Below are positions 7,796-15,609 of a stretch of 64,000 nucleotides of DNA, piece by piece. The position numbers and the translations under genes were made by a program. The stretch is from JAGOVB01 sp964577365 (GTDB lineage: Bacteria; Patescibacteriota; Minisyncoccia; Phycocordibacterales; PALSA-1337), in assembly GCA_964577365.1 (NCBI GenBank), contig CAZNYP010000002.1, positions 38,242 through 102,241 of the forward strand. Direction: 5' to 3'. Each line of letters opens with the position of its first letter. Position 1 is the first letter of the stretch. A model generated the notes under the pieces. The model was not told the origin of the DNA. It saw nothing but the letters and a program-made list of their open reading frames with translations, and made no database searches.

Positions 7796-8119
7796 CTATA
7801 TCTGCCTTCCTGAAACCAAGTGAAAGTGTAGGTGCTGTGAATCTTGGAATTCTCCCCCATTTGTAATAATTTTGTAATTTTTCTCATGAAGTTGGTATTT
7901 TAAAATAATTTCTTTTATCACAGTAAAGATATCGGCAATCAAAGAAATATCTTCGACGTCGGCGAGTCGTGTTATATGATGTTTGGGAACAATGACCACA
8001 TGAAAAGTCCAGTCTGGTTTTGTATGGTGAAATGCTAGGACGTTATTTGTCTCAACTTCTTTCTTCACCTCAATCTTATTATTTAGCACAAAGTCACAAT
8101 AGAAATCTTTTGTATCCAT
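7796..8119 (-). CDS. HIT-family nucleotide-binding protein
   Basis: 107 residues ending with HLHFHLVSG, the histidine-triad motif (HxHxH). The HIT family hydrolyses or transfers nucleotides from adenylated compounds. FHVVIVPKHHITRL is the usual strand-loop before the central helix. GATAAT lies eight bases upstream of the ATG, so the leader is at most a few bases. No clear operon partner. Confidence 0.9.
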   Translation of the reverse strand: MDTKDFYCDFVLNNKIEVKKEVETNNVLAFHHTKPDWTFHVVIVPKHHITRLADVEDISLIADIFTVIKEIILKYQLHEKNYKIITNGGEFQDSQHLHFHLVSGRQI

Positions 8120-8143
8120 ATATAGATATTATCATATTGCGTG

Positions 8144-8215
8144 GGTGACTACTGGGAGTTGAACCCAGACTAAGAGCTCCACAAGCTCGTGTGCTACCGC
8201 TACACCATAGCCACC
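8144..8215 (-). tRNA. tRNA-His (GTG)
   Basis: Cloverleaf on the minus strand with anticodon loop TTGTGGA. Acceptor stem GTGGCTA/TAGTCAC with an extra 5' G opposite C73, as tRNA-His requires. CTGGG/CCCAG T-stem. No encoded CCA. Confidence 0.92.
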
Positions 8216-8235
8216 ATATTACATTTTACTCACGG

Positions 8236-8319
8236 TGCGCAGGAGAAGACTCGAACTTCCAAGCCCTTGCGGGCGCTACCACCTCAAGGTAGTGCGTCTA
8301 CCAGTTTCGCCACCTGCGC
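8236..8319 (-). tRNA. tRNA-Leu (GAG)
   Basis: Minus-strand cloverleaf with acceptor GCGCAGG/CCTGCGC, anticodon loop TTGAGGT and the long variable arm of tRNA-Leu. Discriminator A, no encoded CCA. It is 20 bases upstream of tRNA-His and probably co-transcribed with it. Confidence 0.93.
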
Positions 8320-8359
8320 ATGTAACCCCACCACTATAACAAAATCTGGTTTTTAATCA

Positions 8360-8385
8360 AATAAAAACCGCCTTTCGGCGGATTT
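8360..8385 (-). terminator. Rho-independent terminator of rplS
   Basis: Stem CCGCC/GGCGG (8368-8372 and 8377-8381) with a four-base loop. On the minus strand it is followed by TTTTTATTT, directly after the rplS stop. Confidence 0.85.
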
Positions 8386-8387
8386 TA

Positions 8388-8780
8388 CTATTTTGTCTCT
8401 ACCGCCTCTACTGCTGGGACAACTTCTGGTTCTTCCTTTATTGCGAGTGTTTTTCGCATTGCACGTCGGATTTCCTTTGCTGCCTTTTCTCGGACAAAGT
8501 AGAGCTTTGATCGGCGAGTCTTCGCTTTTCGGATGATTTCGATCTTGTCGATCATCGGAGAGTATAGTGGAAAGATTTTCTCTACCCCTACTCCATCCAT
8601 CACCTTTCGAACAGTAAAGGTACCACCCATCTCTGCACCGTGCTTTCGAGCGAGAACGAGCCCTTCAAACGCCTGGAGGCGGAACTTGTCTTTTTCTTTG
8701 ATTTTTTGCCACACACGAACAGTGTCACCTGACTGAAAATCAAGTTTTGCGCGTGCTTCGTTTGCTAAAATGGTTGTCAT
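8388..8780 (-). CDS. rplS: 50S ribosomal protein L19
   Basis: 130 residues from the ATG at 8780. SGDTVRVWQKIKEKDKFR, FEGLVLARKHG, FTVRKVMDGVGVEKIFPLYS and RRSKLYFVREK are the L19 signatures. L19 sits at the 30S-50S interface. An in-frame ATG seven codons upstream (8801) is possible, but homologues have about 17 residues before GDTVRV, which favours 8780. The Glu/Val-rich tail after RKTLAIKEE is lineage-specific. It follows the pseudouridine synthase gene on the same strand and ends at a terminator. Confidence 0.92.
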   Translation of the reverse strand: MTTILANEARAKLDFQSGDTVRVWQKIKEKDKFRLQAFEGLVLARKHGAEMGGTFTVRKVMDGVGVEKIFPLYSPMIDKIEIIRKAKTRRSKLYFVREKAAKEIRRAMRKTLAIKEEPEVVPAVEAVETK

Positions 8781-8812
8781 ACGTAGAGCCAAATCTAACA
8801 TAAAGCCCTTAT

Positions 8813-9526
8813 TTACGCAACTCCGAACTCCTTTTTTGCCTCTACGAAATCCTCTGGGAGGGGTGCTTCTACAGTGATTTCCTTGCCTTCCATATTGGTA
8901 AAGGTGATTTCTCCGGCATGGAGTGCATTTCGAGTAAAGCCAAACAGTGCTGCCTTTCCAGAACCATAGAGTGGGTCGTGGACGATAGGATGGTTGATCG
9001 AGGCAAAGTGTACGCGGATCTGATGTGTACGGCCTGTCTTTGGCTCTGCCATGACGTATGAGGCTAGTTTGGTAGTCTTTATGACGGTATACCAGGTCTC
9101 GGCCTCACGCAGTTCTCCGCGAGCTCCACGAGTGGCAGACCACTTGCGAAAGTCGCTCTTGCTACGACCGATCGGACGGTTGATCGTACCGTATTTGTCT
9201 TTGAGTTCTCCGTAGACAAAGGCATAGTATTTTTTCTGTATCGTGCGGTTTTGAAACTGATCTTTTAGGAATTGGTGAGTCTCTTGGTCTTTTGCAACGA
9301 GGATCACACCCGAAGTTTCTTTGTCGAGACGATGAACGATACCAGGACGGATGACGTCACCCATCTTCTCCCCCACTTCTTTTGTCTGTGGATAGTGCTC
9401 GACGATCCAGTCGACGAGGGTGAGCTCGTCGCGCTTTCCGTCTGGGTGCACCGTGAGACCTGCCGGTTTGTATAGGGCGAGTATGTGTGGATCTTCGTAT
9501 AAGATATTTATGTCTAAATTGTTCAT
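8813..9526 (-). CDS. RluA/RluD-family pseudouridine synthase
   Basis: About 237 residues from ATG 9526 (MNNLDINILYEDPHI). GIVHRLDKETSG carries the catalytic Asp, YVMAEPKTGRTHQIRVH and HALHAGEITF-like strands complete the RluA fold. The enzyme turns uridines in 23S rRNA (or tRNA) into pseudouridine; there is no S4 domain, unlike RluD, so the exact target is open. I prefer 9526 over an upstream in-frame Met at 9559 because homologues start here and it overlaps the preceding gene by four bases (ATGA type). rplS follows. Confidence 0.88.
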   Translation of the reverse strand: MNNLDINILYEDPHILALYKPAGLTVHPDGKRDELTLVDWIVEHYPQTKEVGEKMGDVIRPGIVHRLDKETSGVILVAKDQETHQFLKDQFQNRTIQKKYYAFVYGELKDKYGTINRPIGRSKSDFRKWSATRGARGELREAETWYTVIKTTKLASYVMAEPKTGRTHQIRVHFASINHPIVHDPLYGSGKAALFGFTRNALHAGEITFTNMEGKEITVEAPLPEDFVEAKKEFGVA

Positions 9527-10185
9527 TGATTTGCTTGGCGTCTGTATCCTTCGATCCACCCTAAAATCTTCAAAAGGAGTTTGGTATCACCGACGCCAAT
9601 ATCCAATGTACCATACTGTAGGGTTTTGCGAATGTTTTGAGAGCTTTTACTTTTGATAATGTATGTTTTAAAAAACTGTGACAAAGGAACCTTTGTAACT
9701 TCCGACCAGTACTTTTCCGCCTGCTTTGCTGCGACGGCTGAATGAATATGGATATGCCCTTTAAATCTATCATCTTTTACAGCACAGACTTCTCTAAAAA
9801 ATCTCATCATTATAGAAATAATTGCTGGATCACTGTTACTAATACGCGCCATACCTTTAGTAGACTTAGACCCTTCACCCCAGTAGAGACCGATACCCAG
9901 TACCTTGAGCGTCGCAAGATCCATCTTCTCGACCGAAACTGCGGATTCTTCAATAGATGTACTCTTCTTCAATAATTCATTTCGAAGACGACTCTGACGT
10001 CTTTTCTCGACCACTTTCGGTGAGTGAGTATAATTCTTGAGACGTAATTTCTGCTTCGGTGTGAGAACAACACCTCTTACCCAAGTACTTACACTCCCTT
10101 GAGATGCCCCTAATTGATGAGCAATGTGTTTAACAGAAAGTCCTTTCCTTCGTAATGCAATTGATTTGTCTCTTTTTGACATCAT
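9523..10185 (-). CDS. HTH plus LAGLIDADG-like protein
   Basis: 220 residues. Residues 1-45 form a transposase/resolvase-type helix-turn-helix (LSVKHIAHQLGASQGSVSTW). From about 95 the sequence LKVLGIGLYWGEGSKS and the later NSDPAIISIMMRFFRE and ILGWIEGYRR resemble the LAGLIDADG fold of homing endonucleases and WhiA-type regulators. It could be a free-standing endonuclease or, more likely without a visible intron, a DNA-binding regulator. It overlaps the pseudouridine synthase start by four bases. TAGTAT stands seven bases before the ATG. Confidence 0.6.
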   Translation of the reverse strand: MMSKRDKSIALRRKGLSVKHIAHQLGASQGSVSTWVRGVVLTPKQKLRLKNYTHSPKVVEKRRQSRLRNELLKKSTSIEESAVSVEKMDLATLKVLGIGLYWGEGSKSTKGMARISNSDPAIISIMMRFFREVCAVKDDRFKGHIHIHSAVAAKQAEKYWSEVTKVPLSQFFKTYIIKSKSSQNIRKTLQYGTLDIGVGDTKLLLKILGWIEGYRRQANQ

Positions 10186-10237
10186 GAGATATATACTACT
10201 TCGGCATAGCTTAATATGTCAAATCTTCAAAGAGATT

Positions 10238-10266
10238 GAAAAATAAGTGTTTTTAGTCTATGCTAG
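10238..10266 (+). promoter_or_regulatory. Promoter of tRNA-Val, TTGAAA-17-TATGCT
   Basis: TTGAAA followed after 17 bases by TATGCT, ending about ten bases before the mature 5' end of tRNA-Val. Confidence 0.6.
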
Positions 10267-10273
10267 TCATATT

Positions 10274-10346
10274 GCGCGATTAGCTCAGTTGGTAGAGCGC
10301 CCCATTTACACTGGGAGGGTCGCAAGTTCGAGTCTTGCATCGCGCA
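10274..10346 (+). tRNA. tRNA-Val (TAC)
   Basis: Cloverleaf with acceptor GCGCGAT/ATCGCGC, anticodon loop TTTACAC and T-arm GTTCGAGTC. Discriminator A; the next bases are CCG, so CCA is not encoded. Confidence 0.93.
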
Positions 10347-10385
10347 CCGATACCTCAATTTTTTATGGTATAATGGTTTTTTAGA

Positions 10386-10595
10386 ATGTCCTCTCGAAAA
10401 ATAGTAGTTACCTATCTCTCAAAAGATAGACCTGCGATCGTGTTCCTACCAGGCATCCTGTATGCCGAGATCACGCCTCATAAAGGTGTGCTCGAATGGC
10501 CGGATCCACCACCAATCCCTTTTTCACAATTCCTTGGGTACTATACCCAAGAAGAATTTGATCAGAGGCAGAACAAAAAGAATGATGACGAGTAA
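10386..10595 (+). CDS. Small hypothetical protein, 69 residues
   Basis: A soluble protein starting MSSRKIVVTYLSKDRPAIVF, with a Pro-rich middle (WPDPPPIPF) and a charged Lys/Asp/Glu tail. I recognise no domain. TATAAT ends eleven bases before the ATG and a terminator follows at 10599-10629, so it is a single-gene unit. It follows tRNA-Val by 39 bases. The overall pattern is that of a real but lineage-specific gene. Confidence 0.5.
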   Translation: MSSRKIVVTYLSKDRPAIVFLPGILYAEITPHKGVLEWPDPPPIPFSQFLGYYTQEEFDQRQNKKNDDE

Positions 10596-10598
10596 CAC

Positions 10599-10629
10599 CA
10601 CCCGCGCTTGGCGCGGTTTGGCTTTTTTA
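10599..10629 (+). terminator. Rho-independent terminator
   Basis: Stem CCGCGC/GCGCGG with a TTG loop (10602-10616), followed by TTTGGCTTTTTT. It closes the 69-residue gene. Confidence 0.85.
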
Positions 10630-10642
10630 TTTCGTTACGTTG

Positions 10643-10714
10643 TGCCCCTGGTTGGAATCGAACCAACATTGACGGCTTAGAAGTCCGCAGTTCTATCCAT
10701 TGAACTACAAGGGC
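10643..10714 (-). tRNA. tRNA-Arg (TCT)
   Basis: Minus-strand cloverleaf with acceptor GCCCTTG/CAGGGGC, anticodon loop CTTCTAA and T-arm GTTCGATTC. The base pair next to the loop (A31-G39) is mismatched. No encoded CCA. Confidence 0.88.
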
Positions 10715-10727
10715 TATGTATAAGAGA

Positions 10728-11009
10728 CTATACCGAAGGGTCTCTAGCGTCAACCTTTTCTATCTCCCCTTTTTCGAATCGAGTCTTTTTTTCATTATAT
10801 TGATCGAGCAATTCGTCGAGCCGTTTTGTATCAATAGCCTTTACCGTACTCGTTGCGGTCTTTGCATTGGGAATCTCGATGGTCTTGACCTTTTGAAACT
10901 CGACGACCGATAGCCCTGCAAGAGCTACGAGGGCCACCGCTGCCATCACGAGCACAATGAACCAGTCATAGTAGGCATCGTGCGTAAATTGTTTGAAAAA
11001 GCGTTTCAT
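10728..11009 (-). CDS. Hypothetical single-pass protein at the end of the pilMNO operon
   Basis: 93 residues: a short cytoplasmic N-terminus, one membrane helix (about 16-37), then a charged extracytoplasmic helix rich in Lys, Asp and Glu. It occupies the place where pilP lies in other type IV pilus operons, but there is no lipobox and no beta domain, so I do not call it PilP. It overlaps pilO by four bases and is the last gene of the operon. Confidence 0.55.
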   Translation of the reverse strand: MKRFFKQFTHDAYYDWFIVLVMAAVALVALAGLSVVEFQKVKTIEIPNAKTATSTVKAIDTKRLDELLDQYNEKKTRFEKGEIEKVDARDPSV

Positions 11010-11533
11010 TTTATTTTTAATAATTCAATTGAAAATGTCATACCCCAGGTCGGCACCTTCCCTTTTTCGGTAGATGGATCTCGTTTGAGACTGATATTTG
11101 AGATCGAGATCTTGTACGGCAACGATTCGATAGCATTCATATAGGTGAGCACACTGCTCCAGGTGCCGCGGGTCTCTACCCGACCTCTCACTCGACCCAA
11201 AACCCCAGTATCATCAGCAGAGAGTGATGAAATATTTACCGACACGCCGGTGCGTGTACCGAGTGACTCGAGCTTCTCGATAACTTCAACAATACTGCTC
11301 TCAGTAACGATAAACGCCTTGAGCGCATTTTGTGTGTCGGTCGTATGCTTTAAAATACTGACCAGTTTTTGAGCTTGCGTACTCCGTATATCCTGGTCGC
11401 GTACTCCCACCGATAGCTCAGCAATCTTTTCTATATATGTTTCCGTCTTTAAAAATACAAAGACAAAGCCGAGTACGCTTCCAAAAAAGAGGAGTGTTGC
11501 TATACCGAGTAATGTTTTGAGTCTTTTTGACAT
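11006..11533 (-). CDS. pilO: PilO-like type IV pilus assembly protein
   Basis: 175 residues: an N-terminal membrane helix (about 10-29), a coiled-coil stretch, then an alpha/beta domain with a GTRTGVSVNISSL strand and GRVETRGTWSSVLTYMNAIE. PilO pairs with PilN under the pilus and links the motor to the wall. Order pilM-pilN-pilO with one- or few-base spacing supports the call, as the sequence alone is weak. Confidence 0.72.
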   Translation of the reverse strand: MSKRLKTLLGIATLLFFGSVLGFVFVFLKTETYIEKIAELSVGVRDQDIRSTQAQKLVSILKHTTDTQNALKAFIVTESSIVEVIEKLESLGTRTGVSVNISSLSADDTGVLGRVRGRVETRGTWSSVLTYMNAIESLPYKISISNISLKRDPSTEKGKVPTWGMTFSIELLKIK

Positions 11534-11534
11534 A

Positions 11535-12071
11535 TTAGTTTGCTTGGATTCGCATCACAAACGACAGATCCTTGCTCTTTGCGAGGTCAGACACCGGTAG
11601 TTCGACCTTTTGCACCCCTTTATAGCCTTCTATTTTTTTTCTAAAAGCGAGGAGTGCGTCACGGTTTGCCGATACTCCACCCACTCGCAGATCGATCGTC
11701 GAAGAAGCATTTGTCGAGAGTTCAAAGCTCGTGAGCCTTACTCCGGGAATGAGAGATTCATTTGGAATGAGTACGGCTCGGGTGAGTATGGGGTTATTGC
11801 TTCCCTCGAGAAATCGATTACTAAAATCAGTTGCGTATTTTACCTGTAGCTCATTTTCTTTTACCTGTGCGAGGAGTTTTTTCTGTCCCTCGTTTGATAG
11901 TTGGTACTCCTTATCCCGCACATCACTCCGAGCAGCGACGTATGCTGGCAACATAAAAATGATACCCGCAACACAAACCCCGGTACCCACGAGAAGGATC
12001 ACGATCATCAACCGTGTGATGTATTCACTGCGTAGTGCTTTTTTTTGTTCTTCGGGGAGATATGTATGCAT
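11535..12071 (-). CDS. pilN: PilN-like type IV pilus assembly protein
   Basis: 178 residues from ATG 12071 (MHTYLPEEQKKALRSEY). A cytoplasmic N-terminus, one membrane helix (about 20-42), a coiled coil and a small C-terminal fold. The N-terminal segment of PilN docks into a groove of PilM. I rejected an upstream in-frame start at 12107 because it would run deep into pilM and the 12071 ATG sits one base after the pilM stop. Confidence 0.72.
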   Translation of the reverse strand: MHTYLPEEQKKALRSEYITRLMIVILLVGTGVCVAGIIFMLPAYVAARSDVRDKEYQLSNEGQKKLLAQVKENELQVKYATDFSNRFLEGSNNPILTRAVLIPNESLIPGVRLTSFELSTNASSTIDLRVGGVSANRDALLAFRKKIEGYKGVQKVELPVSDLAKSKDLSFVMRIQAN

Positions 12072-12072
12072 G

Positions 12073-12966
12073 TTAGTCGGTGAGTGAGAGTCCGAGCGCC
12101 ACTCCATAGTCGAGTGACACCCCGCTCAAAATATCTGCGCTGATGACCTTTTTAATACCCGTGAGTCCTTCGAGGTTTTTGGCTACACTCACTGACTCAG
12201 CAGTACTACCAAACACATAGAGGTATTCTAGCTTGTTTTCATTGTGGGAATTCCAATACCCCATTACTTTTTCTACCTCGGTTTTGATGAGAGCATTGTT
12301 CCCCATCGTCTGGATGGTCGAGCTAAATCGTGGAGTACGCTCAGAGATGATATACATGTTTGTTTTCTGACTCGAAACCTGGACAATCATCGCTACTTGT
12401 TTTTTGTCCGGTGATATAGAGCGGATGAGTGCATGCGGCTCGGTATCAAACGCCTGTACTGCAAGACCTGCGATAGTACATGCCGAGAGATACGACTGCA
12501 CGGTCTTTTGATGAAACGCCACCACCCCAACCCGCGTAACAAGACCCCCTCTCTTCTCGAGAGGATCACATTCAAAAATCGCCTCACTCGGTGGAAATGG
12601 CACATTTTCCTCGAGCTTTACCTCGACCATCGCGCGCACATTTTCCTCGAGTGCTCCCGGTATATCGACCTGGAAAAGATACATCTTTTCTTCGGGCAGA
12701 GACACACGCACGTTTGAGAGGCCTAGTTTTTCTCGGACTATTTTTATCTCTTGGGCGAGCGCATTTTCATTGGTTACATAGCCTGCTTCGACAAGTCCTT
12801 TTGGGAGAAGGCGCTCGACATACGCAAGTATTTTATACCCCGAGCGGCGCTTGCTCGATACGACCGCGCGGATGGCATCGTCGTTTATATGAAGGCCTGC
12901 ACAACGCATGCTTAAAAGATCTGGTGGAGGAAACAGGGTGAAAAATTTGGATCGATGCTCGAGCAT
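12073..12966 (-). CDS. pilM: PilM, actin-like type IV pilus assembly ATPase
   Basis: 297 residues with the FtsA/actin-like pattern: GLHINDDAIRAVV as the first phosphate loop, the long MVEVKLEENVPFPPSEAIFECDPL strand-helix typical of PilM, a VAMIVQVSSQKTNMYI second loop, and GVSLDYGVALGLSL at the C-terminus. PilM forms a cytoplasmic ring that binds PilN. TATAAT lies nine bases before the ATG. It leads an operon with pilN, pilO and a small membrane protein. The motor ATPase pilB is elsewhere, at 26278. Confidence 0.85.
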   Translation of the reverse strand: MLEHRSKFFTLFPPPDLLSMRCAGLHINDDAIRAVVSSKRRSGYKILAYVERLLPKGLVEAGYVTNENALAQEIKIVREKLGLSNVRVSLPEEKMYLFQVDIPGALEENVRAMVEVKLEENVPFPPSEAIFECDPLEKRGGLVTRVGVVAFHQKTVQSYLSACTIAGLAVQAFDTEPHALIRSISPDKKQVAMIVQVSSQKTNMYIISERTPRFSSTIQTMGNNALIKTEVEKVMGYWNSHNENKLEYLYVFGSTAESVSVAKNLEGLTGIKKVISADILSGVSLDYGVALGLSLTD

Positions 12967-12984
12967 TTACGCTCTATTATACTA

Positions 12985-13320
12985 CTATTTTGCCTTGGTC
13001 CCCTCGGGGATATCCGCAATAGGTTCGAGGAGTGAGAACTTGCCATCTTCAGTCGAAACTGCAAAGAGCATGCCGTTACTCTCGAATCCTTTTATCATTC
13101 TCGGCAGCAGATTGGTCACAAACATGCATTTCTTCCCTACCAAGACCGCACAGTCTGGGAAATATAGAGATATTCCAGAAACAATTTGACGTGGAGTACC
13201 TTCGGCAAAGTCCACAGAGAGCTTGAGTAGCTTGTCTGTATCAGGTATTTTTTCGGCTGAGAGGATTTTCCCCACCTTTATCTCTACTTTTGCAAAATCT
13301 TCGTATGTTATTTTATCCAT
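12985..13320 (-). CDS. Stand-alone tRNA-binding OB-fold protein (MetRS C-terminal/CsaA-like)
   Basis: 111 residues covering exactly one tRNA-binding domain: FAKVEIKVGKILSAEKIPDTDKL, QIVSGISLYF and LLPRMIKGFESNGML are the family strands. The domain occurs at the C-terminus of methionyl-tRNA synthetase, in CsaA and in PheRS beta. Here it is separate and could serve MetRS in trans. It overlaps ruvX by eight bases and is co-transcribed with it. Confidence 0.82.
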   Translation of the reverse strand: MDKITYEDFAKVEIKVGKILSAEKIPDTDKLLKLSVDFAEGTPRQIVSGISLYFPDCAVLVGKKCMFVTNLLPRMIKGFESNGMLFAVSTEDGKFSLLEPIADIPEGTKAK

Positions 13321-13693
13321 TGTGTTTATCTAAAAATCTTTGAAGTATAAGGGCTGCTGCTGACGCATCGAGCATATCATGTTTTCCTTGAAAAAACTCG
13401 GCATGCTGGCTCGTCATGTATTCTTTTTCAAAAATGACCGGTAGTCGCGTCGTACCCTCGAGCTCTTTTTTAAAGGGAGTGATGAGCTCCATGATTTTGT
13501 TATTCTCATTTTTATCATTGACTGACTCGCCCAAGACGATCCCCTCTACCCCACCTTTGCAAATCGCAACGATTCTTTCTATGAGTTTGTGATCGTTGGG
13601 GACCACACTGTGAGGCATCGCGAACTTTCCCCCTTCGTCAGAGAGGGCTAGTCCTACACGTTTTGAACCAAAGTCGATGCCGAGGTATCTCAT
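13313..13693 (-). CDS. ruvX: RuvX/YqgF-type RNase H-fold nuclease
   Basis: 126 residues from ATG 13693. YLGIDFGSKRVGLALSD carries the first catalytic Asp of the RNase H-like fold, GIVLGESVN the second, and LDASAAALILQRFL the last. YqgF/RuvX matures the 5' end of 16S rRNA in E. coli and was proposed to process Holliday junctions. The start is fixed by TATAGT (13700-13705), six bases, ATG; an in-frame Met five codons upstream would lie inside this promoter. Confidence 0.9.
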   Translation of the reverse strand: MRYLGIDFGSKRVGLALSDEGGKFAMPHSVVPNDHKLIERIVAICKGGVEGIVLGESVNDKNENNKIMELITPFKKELEGTTRLPVIFEKEYMTSQHAEFFQGKHDMLDASAAALILQRFLDKHNG

Positions 13694-13750
13694 GAGGAAA
13701 CTATACAATATATTGGACTAAAATGATATTTTTGGTATGATGGCACCACT

Positions 13751-13837
13751 GGATGGGTGGCTGAGTGGTCTAAAGCAACGGTCTTGAAAACCGTCGCCCT
13801 CGTAAGGGGGCCGTGAGTTCGAATCTCACCCCATCCG
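13751..13837 (+). tRNA. tRNA-Ser (TGA)
   Basis: Acceptor GGATGGG/CCCATCC, anticodon loop CTTGAAA, long variable arm, discriminator G, no CCA. A TTGGAC-17-TATGAT promoter ends about ten bases upstream. Confidence 0.94.
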
Positions 13838-13846
13838 CAGAAAAGT

Positions 13847-14881
13847 TTATTCCCTACTCGCTAATGCACTCAGACATATCTGACTGTCAGTGGTGAGAAG
13901 GTTACATGCATTCGTGATCGCTCCATCAGTGAGCCCTGAAATAGTCGCGTACCCCACCACTCCCTGATAAAAGGCTAGCTTTTGTAAAATCGGTAGCCCT
14001 ACCACATACTGCTCTGACTGGTGTAGATTTTTCCCTTTGAATTTGCTCATCATGGTGAGCCCGAGACCCTTGAGGCAAAACTGAGTATCGCTCTCGGGTA
14101 GTCCACTTTTTGTACATAGCGCCGATGCTCCGGCATAGTCCCTCACATGTGTGCGCAAGTATCCAAATGTCGAATACAGAAAACACGTCGGACGTTCGTC
14201 TTCGTTTACGAGAGCTGAACAAATCTCGAGTGGTTTTTCTGAGCTCTCTGCTGTAGCAAACGGTCCCCAAAACTGTTCCATGCGTACTCCCTCAAAACAT
14301 CGATATGTATCAAAATCTTCTTTGATCACACGACAATTGCGGATAGCAGCGACAGTGTCCTGATTATTCATGAGCATGTACACGTGCCCCATCCCGTGGA
14401 AACAGCTCGCACGGCTCGCTTTTGGTAACGTATCACAGATCGCATCGGGACGCTTTGCAAATTCTGGATCATAGAGAGATAGCTCCTCGAGTACTCCGTG
14501 AACATAGCCGCCGGCGCAGATATTTTCGACGAGGGCGTGGTTTACATGTTCTGGATTGTCCATCGTCATCGCTTCGTTGAACCCATAGAGCTTGTAGGTC
14601 TTGTGGCCGATGTCGTGGGCGATATTGTGACAGTTTATCGCGAGAGACGGGTCTGCCTGGATCGCATCGACGACTTTGAAAATAGAGTTTGGATCGTTTT
14701 CATCGAGCATAGCGAGGAGCTTGTCGCGTATCGGTTTTTGATCATCAAATGTTTTGTCGATACTCACGATGACAGGAGCTGGCTCCGGAATCGATGTTTC
14801 GGATTCTTTTGGAATAAAAAAGGCAGAAATACCCGCAACAACGAGGAGGGCGAGGATCAGAAAAATATATTTCACTTTCAT
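13847..14881 (-). CDS. Exported protein with repeated Cys/His motifs, function unknown
   Basis: 344 residues: one N-terminal anchor or signal (about 5-23), a Pro-rich linker, then a domain with repeated motifs CHNIAHDIGHKTY, CAGGYVHGVLEE, CFHGMGHVYM, CFEGV and CLKGLG. Cys and His recur with similar spacing through the mature protein, suggesting a repeat fold with metal or haem sites or disulfides. The DsbA/VKOR genes of this window could make such disulfides. TACGAT, six bases, ATG marks a leaderless start. I know no named family for it. Confidence 0.65.
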   Translation of the reverse strand: MKVKYIFLILALLVVAGISAFFIPKESETSIPEPAPVIVSIDKTFDDQKPIRDKLLAMLDENDPNSIFKVVDAIQADPSLAINCHNIAHDIGHKTYKLYGFNEAMTMDNPEHVNHALVENICAGGYVHGVLEELSLYDPEFAKRPDAICDTLPKASRASCFHGMGHVYMLMNNQDTVAAIRNCRVIKEDFDTYRCFEGVRMEQFWGPFATAESSEKPLEICSALVNEDERPTCFLYSTFGYLRTHVRDYAGASALCTKSGLPESDTQFCLKGLGLTMMSKFKGKNLHQSEQYVVGLPILQKLAFYQGVVGYATISGLTDGAITNACNLLTTDSQICLSALASRE

Positions 14882-14921
14882 AATGTAATCGTACGGGTAT
14901 TCGATGTGCTGTCAAATAAGT

Positions 14922-14956
14922 GGATAAAAAAACCGCCGGACAGAACGTCCGGCGTG
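14922..14956 (-). terminator. Rho-independent terminator of gmk
   Basis: Stem CGCCGGAC (14934-14941) and GTCCGGCG (14947-14954). On the minus strand it runs into seven T, 18 bases past the gmk stop. Confidence 0.9.
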
Positions 14957-14973
14957 TGTGCTTTTGATGAGAG

Positions 14974-15552
14974 TCAGAGACCGAGCGTAGATTCCAGCAC
15001 AGTGTATGCCATCTCGATCTGTCCGGAACGATTTTCGACGCGGAAATCGAACTCATTCATCCGCGCGAGCTCCTCGATAGCGATTTTCATCCTCGCCTCG
15101 ATCTGCTCCGCAGTCATGTCTCCGCGAGCATTGAGGCGTCGGCGCGACTCCTCGATACCAACATGCACGAAGATTGAAGTAATTCCCACCCCGGAAAGAC
15201 GAGGATTTCCTGCATCCTGGATCAGTGCTCTTCCCTGCACATCGATCGCAAGGATGACAGTCTTTCCCGCCTGCACAGCCTCGAGGACTGTCGTGATACG
15301 GGTGCCATAGCGCTTGCTATGCACACCCGCATGTTCGAGGAATTCGCCAGCATCGACCAGACGTTGGAATTCTTCCTCCGAGACAAAGTCATAGTCGACT
15401 CCGTTTCTTTCACCAGCCCTCATGGCACGGGTGGTGGTCGATCTGGACTGAACATATTCTGGATGCCGTTCACACAGCATCCGAGTCAGGGTGGATTTGC
15501 CGGCCCCAGACGTACCGGAGATGATAAGGATCCCTCCTTTTGGAACATTCAT
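14974..15552 (-). CDS. gmk: Guanylate kinase
   Basis: 192 residues. GTSGAGKSTL is the P-loop; SRSTTTRAMRAGERNGVDYDF is the GMP-binding segment with the family's Arg and Tyr residues; AIDVQGRALI the Walker B-like strand. The enzyme makes GDP from GMP and ATP, which matters for a cell that probably imports nucleotides. It is a single-gene unit ending in a strong terminator and is more GC-rich than its neighbours. No clear six-base leaderless promoter is seen. Confidence 0.92.
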   Translation of the reverse strand: MNVPKGGILIISGTSGAGKSTLTRMLCERHPEYVQSRSTTTRAMRAGERNGVDYDFVSEEEFQRLVDAGEFLEHAGVHSKRYGTRITTVLEAVQAGKTVILAIDVQGRALIQDAGNPRLSGVGITSIFVHVGIEESRRRLNARGDMTAEQIEARMKIAIEELARMNEFDFRVENRSGQIEMAYTVLESTLGL

Positions 15553-15609
15553 GCCAATCTGGAGATTAATAGATGCGAGTCGTCATGTCAAACATGCTAT
15601 AATTTCCGC

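Noticed and set aside
14498..15310. A 270-codon plus-strand open frame
   Set aside because: It is antisense to two well supported genes (Cys/His protein and gmk) and crosses the gmk terminator; the product has no known domain.
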